Made by a program: the position numbers and the translations under genes. The notes under the pieces were generated by a model. The model had not been told where the DNA came from. It did no database searches and saw only the letters and a program-made list of their open reading frames with translations. A stretch of 20,730 nucleotides of DNA from Gordonibacter sp036659115 (GTDB lineage Bacteria; Actinomycetota; Coriobacteriia; Coriobacteriales; Eggerthellaceae), in the NCBI RefSeq assembly GCF_036659115.1, contig NZ_JAVXDF010000046.1. One strand, written 5' to 3'. Shown piece by piece: positions 14,473 to 20,730 of this stretch (the stretch's first letter is position 1; every line of letters begins with the position of its first letter).

Positions 14473-16641
14473 TCAATCGCCTTCAGCACTTGCCGCACTT
14501 GATAGTGAGCTTCTAGCGCGCACGCGTCCATGGATGCCGCCTCGCAGGTTGGGGACGCCTTGCGCAGGGTCGAGGTTCCAGTTCGCATCGGGAAACAGCA
14601 TGCCGTCGTTGTGCAGGCGGGCGCTCTCGAGCTTGGCTTGCGATGTGGCGGCTTCAGGTTTCCACCAGCCGTGGGGAATGCGCAGGGTACCGACGGGCTG
14701 GGCCTCGTCGAGATGGACCATCAACTCGACCTGTCCATAGGCGCTTTCCACCACGCACCACTGGCCTTCCTCAAGCGCCTCGTCGCGCGTATCGGCTGGG
14801 TTTATGAACAGGCGTGGCTCGGGTTCCTCGGCACGCAAGCTGGGTATCTGGTGCAGGTTCGTGTTGTACGACTTCCGATCCCGCGAGCCGGCGAACAGGA
14901 TATACGGGTACGTTCCGTCGGATGCCGGATCAGTCGGCTCCTCGTATGCGGGGAGCGGGTCGAACCCGAGCTGTTCGAGCACCGAGCTTTTCAGCTCTAC
15001 GCTCCCCGAGGGAGTTACGAACTTTCCTATGGCGACCAACTCGTTCGCCGCCCCGCCTTGGCGAACCAGGTCATCCCAGGTAACCCCAAGCGGGGCAAGC
15101 CGCCAGTCGTAGAGCGCATGCTCGTCTTCCCAAGGAAAATCCTCGGCGAATCCCAAACGATCGGCCAGCCCCTTCACCACGTAGTACCAATTCTTGCACG
15201 CTCCTACCGGCTCGCGGAACGCCTGGCCGGCGACGAAACCGGGGCCCACGTCGAACGCCGAGCCCAGCACGTCGCGCTCGGCCCACATATCACCCGGCAG
15301 CACGTAGTCGGCCAGGCACGCCGTGGGGGTCATCCAGTGCTCGAACACCACGACGAGGTCTTGGCCCATGAACGCGTCAACGATGCCCTGCTGCCCGGCA
15401 TAGCTCATGGTTGTATTGTTCGCAACAGAGAACAACGCTTTCACCGGATAGGGGCCCTCACCGCGCATCGCCCGGAAAAGCGTCGCTGGGTCACACGAGC
15501 AGGACTCAGCCAGGATATCGGGCTCGTAAGGAACGCCTGCGCGTTCGTTTGCTTCGCGATAGAGCGACGACGCCGCAAAGGTGAGCAGCGGATGCGTGTC
15601 ACAGCCCAGCTGCAGGGCACGCTTGTCAGCAGGGAGCCAGTCGAAACGCGAGAGCTCGGCGTTGGTTACCCCTCCGACCGAGGGGCCCAGCACGCGTTCG
15701 CTAGTATTCAGAAACCCGCAGATGGCACGCAGAGCGCACTGTGCCTGCAGGAGCGACGTGGAGTTGCGCTGCATATCGCCGACAACGCCCCACGGGATGA
15801 TAGCCGCATGCGCCCGTGCGTACACACGCGCCGTGGTGCAAACGGCCTCCTCGTCGATGCCGCAGATCTCCGCCACCCGAGCCGGCGGGTAGGCGGCCAC
15901 GCGCTGCGCCAGATCGTCGAAGCCGAGACACTGCGATTCAACGAACGCCCGATCGTACAGCCCCTCCTCTATAATCACGTGCAGCCAGCCCAACGCAAGC
16001 GCCGCATCGGTGCCATAACGTATCCTGAGGTGATGGGTTGCCAGTTTCGCAGTAGGCGTCTCGCGCGGATCGACCACGATCAAGGATGCCCCTCGTGCCA
16101 AGGCGCCCTTCAACGCCAGATACTCGGCCGGCCAACGCTCCTCGTCGCGATGCTGGCCGAAATAGACAACGCAGTCGGTCGCCTCCCAGTTCGGTAGGGA
16201 GAACCACCCGTACGCCGCACGATGGACCTGCGCCGTGTTGCCCATACAGAGCGCTGTTGGCGCCGTATAGTTAGGAGAACCCAGGCGGCTCATAAATCGC
16301 CGCGTAATACCACCGAACCCCACGTTAAGCGGCATTTCGGCGAACGCCACCGCAGGCGCACCGTATGTCTCGACCACCGTATGCAGCCGCTCGGCAATCT
16401 CATCGAGCGCTTGGTCCCAGGAGATTTCCTGCCAGGAGGGGTTTCCGCGTTCGCCAACATTCTTCAGCGGCTTGGTAAGCCGGTCGGGGTGCAGCCGATA
16501 CTCGTCGATCAAACGGGCCTTGGAGCAAAAAGCGGGGAATGCCCGATCAGCGGGGCCAACTCTCATGCAATCGCCCTCGAACTCAGCCTTGACCGCACAA
16601 CCCCCATCGCAGAACACGCAGGTCGAATAACGCGTCTCCAT
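14473..16641 (-). CDS. Acetylene hydratase-like bis-MGD (W/Mo) enzyme of the DMSO reductase superfamily
   Basis: The 722-residue cytoplasmic protein (no Tat signal) has an N-terminal [4Fe-4S] motif, Cys8, Cys11, Cys15 and Cys39, with Lys41 following. The metal-ligand cysteine is Cys132 in LCMGNTAQVHR. Compared from memory with Pelobacter acetylene hydratase (about 730 residues), it shares the catalytic aspartate between Fe-S cysteines (CDGGC, Asp12, versus Asp13 there), the metal-ligand Cys, a pocket Trp (Trp170) and Arg (Arg587), and long blocks such as NWNLDPxQGxPNLRGGI. Residues next to the aspartate (Gly-Gly rather than Ile-Asn) and Met133 differ, so the substrate may differ. No Fe-S or membrane subunit lies nearby, consistent with non-redox hydration or hydroxyl transfer. 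It could be a reductase with unlinked partners. The start has AGGAGG 4 nt upstream; a short Ser/Ala-rich tail follows the conserved end. Confidence 0.87.
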   Translation of the reverse strand: METRYSTCVFCDGGCAVKAEFEGDCMRVGPADRAFPAFCSKARLIDEYRLHPDRLTKPLKNVGERGNPSWQEISWDQALDEIAERLHTVVETYGAPAVAFAEMPLNVGFGGITRRFMSRLGSPNYTAPTALCMGNTAQVHRAAYGWFSLPNWEATDCVVYFGQHRDEERWPAEYLALKGALARGASLIVVDPRETPTAKLATHHLRIRYGTDAALALGWLHVIIEEGLYDRAFVESQCLGFDDLAQRVAAYPPARVAEICGIDEEAVCTTARVYARAHAAIIPWGVVGDMQRNSTSLLQAQCALRAICGFLNTSERVLGPSVGGVTNAELSRFDWLPADKRALQLGCDTHPLLTFAASSLYREANERAGVPYEPDILAESCSCDPATLFRAMRGEGPYPVKALFSVANNTTMSYAGQQGIVDAFMGQDLVVVFEHWMTPTACLADYVLPGDMWAERDVLGSAFDVGPGFVAGQAFREPVGACKNWYYVVKGLADRLGFAEDFPWEDEHALYDWRLAPLGVTWDDLVRQGGAANELVAIGKFVTPSGSVELKSSVLEQLGFDPLPAYEEPTDPASDGTYPYILFAGSRDRKSYNTNLHQIPSLRAEEPEPRLFINPADTRDEALEEGQWCVVESAYGQVELMVHLDEAQPVGTLRIPHGWWKPEAATSQAKLESARLHNDGMLFPDANWNLDPAQGVPNLRGGIHGRVRARSSLSSAASAEGD

Positions 16642-16725
16642 GACGCCTCCTCACATCGAGCCGACCATCCCCCTAAGGGTCAAGTGTACTCACGTGCACA
16701 GCAGGACGCAAGGCAGAACCACCCG

Positions 16726-16813
16726 TCTCGAAGCGTCTCAAAGCGCAGCCCACCGTCTCATCACCCAAGGCGAAGGTGGTGCCATCCCATCTCGAAGCGT
16801 CTCGAAGTGCAGC
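16726..16813. repeat. Two copies of a 24-bp direct repeat, each made of tandem 10-bp units
   Basis: Positions 16726-16749 and 16790-16813 match at 22 of 24 bases. Each copy is two successive decamers of the form TCTC(G/A)AAG(C/T)G followed by CAGC, and the copies are 64 bp apart (start to start). They lie 85-172 bp upstream of the acetylene-hydratase-like gene, in non-coding sequence. Evenly spaced half-sites suggest binding of a dimeric activator, as with LuxR- or LysR-type proteins, but no regulator can be named. Confidence 0.7.
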
Positions 16814-16884
16814 TCCCCGCCCCCCGCATGCCGCCTTTGCAAGATCGTCAGGTCAGGCCAGCATACGACGGGAGCCAAGCCCGA

Positions 16885-17445
16885 TTAGATACGGTTGATC
16901 ACCTGGATCTGCAGGCCCTCCATAACATCAAGCACCTTTTCGTGCAGCGCGGGGTCGTGCGATGCCGTGCAAGCAGCATCGACGATGATGGGCACTTCGG
17001 GACAAGCGGTTTTCGCCAGCACGGCATTCGCCAGCACGCAGATGTTCGACACCAGCCCTACGATCTCGATACTGGCAAAAGGAGGCTTGCCCACTTCGTC
17101 GGCCGCCCGCTGGGAGAGGCGGCTGCGCTCGAAAAATGCGGCAGAACCAAACGACGGCTTACGAAACACGGTATCCGTATCGCGCTGCAACAGCGCGATC
17201 TGCCCATACAAGTCGTGACCCGGCGTACCTTCGATGCAGTGCTCCACCGGCAAACCGCGGCCCTCCTGTGTTTTCAGGTAGTCACGATGATGGGTATCCA
17301 ACGTGAACGCCACATCGTCGCCGGCCTCGCGATAGGCGGCAATCTTCTCGGCGATCGGACCCTCCAGCTTCTCGGCCCCGGGGAATCCGAGCGAACCGTC
17401 AACAAAATCGTTCTGGTAGTCAACAACCAACAAGAGCCGTTTCAT
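16885..17445 (-). CDS. Nicotinamidase-like cysteine hydrolase (isochorismatase fold)
   Basis: The 186-residue protein has the catalytic triad of this fold: Asp9 (VVDYQNDF), Lys96 (RKPSFG) and Cys136 (SNICVLANA). A metal site is suggested by Asp50, His52 and a later His (His69, in LPVEHCIEGTPG), as in PncA nicotinamidases, which turn nicotinamide into nicotinic acid for NAD salvage. I start at MKRLLLVVDYQNDF, with an AGGGGG box a few bases upstream; a longer frame upstream has no support. It lies 83 bp downstream of the HD-GYP gene on the same strand, with a small hairpin between. Nicotinamidase is the best guess from the motifs; other cysteine hydrolases of this fold remain possible. Confidence 0.85.
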   Translation of the reverse strand: MKRLLLVVDYQNDFVDGSLGFPGAEKLEGPIAEKIAAYREAGDDVAFTLDTHHRDYLKTQEGRGLPVEHCIEGTPGHDLYGQIALLQRDTDTVFRKPSFGSAAFFERSRLSQRAADEVGKPPFASIEIVGLVSNICVLANAVLAKTACPEVPIIVDAACTASHDPALHEKVLDVMEGLQIQVINRI

Positions 17446-17528
17446 GATCCCCCTCGCGTCGGACGCACAGCGTCCCCTCTGTCCGGTATCTACAAGCCGA
17501 GTCGCAGGCATCGAGCACCGACTGCGCC

Positions 17529-18881
17529 TTATCGCTCGGTATCGCGATTGTGGCGTTTTTCCGCCAATGCGTCAAGCAGCCATGCATACTCCTCTTGAAC
17601 CCGTTCGTACGCAGCGGAAACAGGCTCGGAAACCTGCGCAACCTTGTCCATGATATCGTCGAAGGAGCACACAACCTCACCCACTACGGATGCGTCGATC
17701 AAGCCGCGGTCGCGCTGCTCGCCCAGAATCGCCAACACCTTCTCCTTGGGGTACGCCTCTTTGTAGCTACGCGTGCCCACCAGTGCGCTTACGATGTCCG
17801 CCACGGCGATAATGCGCTCGGGCAACGTCAGCTCCGAGGCAGGCAAGCCGCGCGGATAGCCCGATCCATCAAGCTTCTCGTGGTGTCGCACCGCTCTGCG
17901 CACAAGACCATCGTCTACGCAGCCGGCTATGATGCGCTCGGTCAGGACCACATGGGTGCGCATGATGGTCATCTCGGCATCGTCCAGCCGCCCCGGCTTC
18001 TCCAAGATCGACGGCGGTACGCCGATCTTCCCCAGGTCGTGAAGCAGTGCGCTGAAGTATACGCGCCCAGCCTCGTCCTCGTCCATCACCCTTCGCGTAA
18101 GCTCATAGGCGACATGCGCCGTAGTGACCGTATGCGTAACCGTGTGCCTGCTGCGAAAGTCGATGACATGCACGATCATATCCAAACACGACATGGCCTT
18201 TTTTACTTCGAAGTCATCGCTGACAATCGCGAGCGGATTCTCGCGGCCAACGCCTTCGCGCAGAGCCGCCAGCGTGCCGAGCCGCTGCTCGGAGCGCACG
18301 AACAGGTCGACGATCTCGGGTGCAAGCTCATCGGGGCAGAGCGATCCAAGCGCCTGCTGAACTTCGTCGATGGACAAGCCCGGCCGACCGAGCAGCAGCA
18401 CGTCTGCGCGATCGGCTACGCACAGGCATTGCGCCAAAAAGCGTATGCGCTGGCCTTGATCGGTGAACTCACGGTTGGGCATATGGTGGTACAGGATCAC
18501 TTCGGCGTACTCGGCAAGCGGCGAGAGTTCTTTGAAGAACAGGTAACCGTAGAAGGAATGCTCCCACACGCTTTCCGTCTCGAACTCGACGATTCGATCG
18601 ATATCTTCGGTGCGATAGGCCCCGATATCGTGCAGCAACGCCGCCAGATACAGTGCGCGCCGCTGTCGTTGGGTGCATGAGCCCTCGGTTTCCAGCATAG
18701 CATCGAACATCTGGGCAACACGGTAGCCATGGTCGACCAAGCGTGCATCGACGCAGTTGAGTGCACGGCCGATCATCACGGCCACATCCTCAAGGCTCAA
18801 ATCGACATCCGGCCCTATCGGATGGGCCAGCCCCATCGGCGACGCGGCCGATATATGGCCCCGACGCCCGCTATCGTCCAC
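17529..18881 (-). CDS. Tandem HD / HD-GYP domain phosphohydrolase
   Basis: The 450-residue protein contains two HD modules. The first has HDIG (84-87) with an upstream metal histidine (DHGYR) and YHH. The second is an HD-GYP domain with HDLGK (281-285) and HHEKLDGSGYP (333-343). HD-GYP domains usually break down cyclic di-GMP; some act on other cyclic dinucleotides. No sensor, receiver or membrane segment is visible. The gene starts with GTG only 2 nt after the stop of the flavoprotein gene, so translation is probably coupled. There is no strong ribosome-binding site; an ATG at residue 16 (18836) is an alternative. Direct operon linkage with the flavoprotein suggests the two respond to a common signal. 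Confidence 0.87.
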   Translation of the reverse strand: MDDSGRRGHISAASPMGLAHPIGPDVDLSLEDVAVMIGRALNCVDARLVDHGYRVAQMFDAMLETEGSCTQRQRRALYLAALLHDIGAYRTEDIDRIVEFETESVWEHSFYGYLFFKELSPLAEYAEVILYHHMPNREFTDQGQRIRFLAQCLCVADRADVLLLGRPGLSIDEVQQALGSLCPDELAPEIVDLFVRSEQRLGTLAALREGVGRENPLAIVSDDFEVKKAMSCLDMIVHVIDFRSRHTVTHTVTTAHVAYELTRRVMDEDEAGRVYFSALLHDLGKIGVPPSILEKPGRLDDAEMTIMRTHVVLTERIIAGCVDDGLVRRAVRHHEKLDGSGYPRGLPASELTLPERIIAVADIVSALVGTRSYKEAYPKEKVLAILGEQRDRGLIDASVVGEVVCSFDDIMDKVAQVSEPVSAAYERVQEEYAWLLDALAEKRHNRDTER

Positions 18882-18883
18882 AG

Positions 18884-19447
18884 CTAGCCGAGCTTTGCGA
18901 TCTGAGCGCGAGCCCGAGCCAATTGCTCCTCGGTGTCGATGCCCACGACGTCAAGCCCTTCGGCCGCTACAAAACGCGTCTCGGGAATGCCGAACATCTT
19001 GGCAATGCCGCAGAAATACTCGTAGCCGAAATTCATGCCCTCAACGAACCCGCCGCACGTGGTGATATACGTGAGGCTGCGCGCCTTGACGATGCCCTCA
19101 CAACGCGCATCTTCCGTGTAGCGAAACGCGATATCGCATACGCTCACGTGCTCCAGGTATATTTTGAGCGTAGCCGGAAACGACAGGTCCCAATACGGTG
19201 TGCCGACAACGATATGGTCGGCGGCGGCAAATTGACGGGCCAGATCGAACAGGGGATCGTCCCATGCGCCAGCCTTCTGCTTGGCAGAACGATCGGCCAC
19301 CATCTGGGCATCGAACGGCTTCAGATCACGTTCGGCCAGGTTAATTTCGGTTACTTCGCCGTCAACCGTACTCAGGTACTCGCGGCATAAGGAAAGCGTG
19401 CGGGAATCCTCCCCACGCATACAAGCGTTAACGAACAACGTCGTCAT
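18884..19447 (-). CDS. FMN-dependent NAD(P)H oxidoreductase, AzoR/flavodoxin-fold type
   Basis: The 187-residue protein resembles the AzoR (AcpD) flavodoxin-fold family, which transfers hydride from NAD(P)H to quinones, azo dyes or nitro compounds through FMN. It has an N-terminal phosphate-binding region (FVNACMRGEDSRT), the family block PYWDLSFPATLKIYLEHV (about 84-101) and TCGGF (about 130-134), expected near the flavin. The start has GAAGGAG 6 nt upstream. Its stop is 2 nt before the HD-GYP start. It may protect against quinone or oxidative stress; the substrate is not readable from sequence. Confidence 0.88.
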   Translation of the reverse strand: MTTLFVNACMRGEDSRTLSLCREYLSTVDGEVTEINLAERDLKPFDAQMVADRSAKQKAGAWDDPLFDLARQFAAADHIVVGTPYWDLSFPATLKIYLEHVSVCDIAFRYTEDARCEGIVKARSLTYITTCGGFVEGMNFGYEYFCGIAKMFGIPETRFVAAEGLDVVGIDTEEQLARARAQIAKLG

Positions 19448-19501
19448 GAAAAGCTCCTTCTATCGATACGGCGCCCTCGCAAGGCGCGTGGTCTATAATA
19501 G

Positions 19502-19530
19502 CGCACCCGCGCCGAGAAGACGCGGGTGCG
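19502..19530 (-). terminator. Perfect 10-bp hairpin after the NlpC/P60 gene
   Basis: CGCACCCGCG and CGCGGGTGCG are perfect reverse complements with a 9-nt loop. It lies 40 bp beyond the NlpC/P60 stop and before the flavoprotein gene on the same strand. It is very GC-rich but lacks a T-run on either side, so it may end transcription inefficiently. On the minus strand TATTAT follows directly and may be a -10 box for the flavoprotein operon. Confidence 0.55.
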
Positions 19531-19570
19531 AAGTGTTCAAAACTCATTTTCAGCCAGAGGAATACGCATG

Positions 19571-20641
19571 TCAGAAACGCAATGCGTGGGTAAAGCCAGC
19601 CCAGCTGAGGTCGTCGGAATCACGAACAAGGGTGCCGAACGTGGGCGCATGCACGTAGTGCGTTCCGCCCTCGTTGCAGGCGATGCCCACATGGCCGTTG
19701 TAGCCGTCGCCGTAACCAACCCAGAGCACGTCGCCGGGCTGCGCCTGAGAAACGGGAAGGCGCGCCTTGGCCACACGATAAAGGTCTTCTGTCTGGTGAG
19801 GAAGCGAGATGCCCACCTGCAAATAAGCCCAGCGCACCAGCCCCGAGCAATCAAACGTATCAGGACCGGCAGCAGCCCACACATAGGGGCAGCCGATACG
19901 CGAAAGCGCGTAGTCCACCACCGATCCTTGCGAGGGAATGGGGGATGTCGCGCCTGAATAGCCGTAAGACTTCGAGCGCGCCGCGGCTATCTCGGCCTGG
20001 CGAGCAGCTTCCTGCTCTTGCGACAGCAATGCCTGGGCCTCCACATCGAGCTGAGCCACTAACGTCTGCAGTTCGGCTACGGTGCGCTCGGCCTCTTCTT
20101 TGATGCGCTGGGCCTCCACAGCCTTTTCGGCTGCGATCTGTTCCTGGCGCTCGAGTTCGACCTTCGCCTCCTCGATCTCGGTTCGCAGGTCTTTCGTCTG
20201 CTGAACCAACTCGGCATCGCCATCGTTGATGTGCTCGAGCAGATCCCAGTTCTTGGTGAATTCCTCGAACGTGCTCGCGCCCATAACGAAATCCAGGAAC
20301 GTGGTCTGGCCCGTGCGGTACATGTTGCGCGCACGGCCGCCAAGTTTCTCCTGGACACCGACGATCTTCGCCGTGGCCTCGTCGATACGCGCCTGGGCAT
20401 CGACGACGGCCTGCTGGGCCGCCGCATGCTCGTCGAGCGCTTTGTAGTATTGCTCGGAAACAACGTCCAGCTGAGCTTCCATATCCACAATGCGTGCGCG
20501 TACCGCATCGGCTTCGGCTGCCTTTTCGGCCGCCGTAGGATCGGCGAAAGCACGGCTCGGCTGCAGCAACACCACAGCCCCGACGGCAAGAGCGCCGGTC
20601 AAAAACGTACGGCGGTCGAAGCCGTGCGCAGAATCGGTCAT
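19571..20641 (-). CDS. Exported coiled-coil NlpC/P60 peptidoglycan endopeptidase
   Basis: The 356-residue protein has an N-terminal signal sequence with a twin-arginine motif (Arg10-Arg11 in FDRRTFLTG), a hydrophobic core and an AFA-D site near residue 33, so Tat export is plausible. Residues 40-225 form a long Ala/Glu/Gln-rich coiled coil, as in PcsB/CwlO/RipA-type cell-division hydrolases. The C-terminal NlpC/P60 domain (about 240-356) has catalytic Cys265 (DTFDCSGL), His317 (YNGHVGI) and His331. It should cut stem peptides of peptidoglycan during growth or septation. The start has GGAGG 7 nt upstream; a longer frame starting at 20680 would add 13 residues before it with less support. Confidence 0.93.
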   Translation of the reverse strand: MTDSAHGFDRRTFLTGALAVGAVVLLQPSRAFADPTAAEKAAEADAVRARIVDMEAQLDVVSEQYYKALDEHAAAQQAVVDAQARIDEATAKIVGVQEKLGGRARNMYRTGQTTFLDFVMGASTFEEFTKNWDLLEHINDGDAELVQQTKDLRTEIEEAKVELERQEQIAAEKAVEAQRIKEEAERTVAELQTLVAQLDVEAQALLSQEQEAARQAEIAAARSKSYGYSGATSPIPSQGSVVDYALSRIGCPYVWAAAGPDTFDCSGLVRWAYLQVGISLPHQTEDLYRVAKARLPVSQAQPGDVLWVGYGDGYNGHVGIACNEGGTHYVHAPTFGTLVRDSDDLSWAGFTHALRF

Positions 20642-20697
20642 ACGTCTACCTCCCTCGCGATCGGGAAGTGCTCTTAACACAAAACCCTAGGTCATCG

Positions 20698-20703
20698 ATT
20701 ATA
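20698..20703 (-). promoter_or_regulatory. Probable -10 box of the NlpC/P60 gene
   Basis: TATAAT on the minus strand, 56-62 bp upstream of the NlpC/P60 start. The nearest -35-like hexamer, TTGATC (20724-20729), is 20 bp away, longer than ideal. Confidence 0.5.
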
Positions 20704-20730
20704 GAGGACAGAGCAGCTCCTGCGATCAAC

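Noticed and set aside
14530..16197. A 555-codon open frame on the plus strand
   Set aside because: It lies antisense to the acetylene hydratase-like gene, has low-complexity Arg/His-rich composition and no family features; it is a GC-rich shadow frame.
16726..16813. CRISPR array
   Set aside because: Only two imperfect repeats made of internal 10-mers, no further units, and no cas genes; a regulatory repeat fits better.

Overview
The window is a GC-rich, gene-dense stretch of a bacterial chromosome. It is probably a draft assembly, because it has two runs of exactly 100 N (10388-10487 and 11732-11831). Gene content points to an anaerobic or microaerophilic actinobacterium of the Coriobacteriia, most likely Eggerthellaceae-like. 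The clues are a stand-alone bis-MGD molybdo/tungsto-enzyme, rubrerythrin, an SNF-type transporter, a phenylacetate-CoA-ligase-like enzyme with a LysR partner, and a CIRCE-like heat-shock operator. This placement is an inference from content and codon use; there is no rRNA or marker tree to confirm it.

Left end (1-3116): a PaaK-type acyl-CoA ligase is followed on the same strand by a protein that is only the effector-binding domain of a LysR regulator. A full-length LysR gene is divergent from the ligase, and the two LysR-type effector domains are clearly related to each other. Next on the minus strand (3230-7932) are a Tritrichomonas-type IMP dehydrogenase with its own terminator, an SNF-family sodium symporter, and an M18 aminopeptidase whose terminator separates it from the symporter. 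The plus strand then carries rubrerythrin, with a promoter and a perfect palindrome at the predicted transcription start, a decayed XRE-type helix-turn-helix remnant, and a beta-carbonic anhydrase.

Middle (9660-14353): an S41-like protein that has lost the expected catalytic serine converges on the carbonic anhydrase. It is followed by a YfcE-type phosphodiesterase truncated by a gap, an Hsp20 gene under a CIRCE-like operator, and a sirtuin plus Nudix pair suited to making and then breaking down ADP-ribose products.

Right end (14473-20641), all minus strand: a protein with the residue signature of acetylene hydratase lies downstream of a duplicated tandem motif. Upstream of it are a nicotinamidase-like hydrolase, a tandem HD/HD-GYP protein, an AzoR-like flavoprotein whose stop lies 2 nt before the HD-GYP start, and an exported coiled-coil NlpC/P60 peptidoglycan hydrolase.

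Functional threads: NAD/ADP-ribose metabolism (sirtuin, Nudix, nicotinamidase), stress response (rubrerythrin, Hsp20, azoreductase-like flavoprotein), and aromatic or unsaturated-carbon chemistry (CoA ligase, acetylene-hydratase-like enzyme). The strongest candidates for something undescribed are the ligase/LysR/orphan-effector-domain module and the acetylene-hydratase-like enzyme with its repeat-bearing upstream region.
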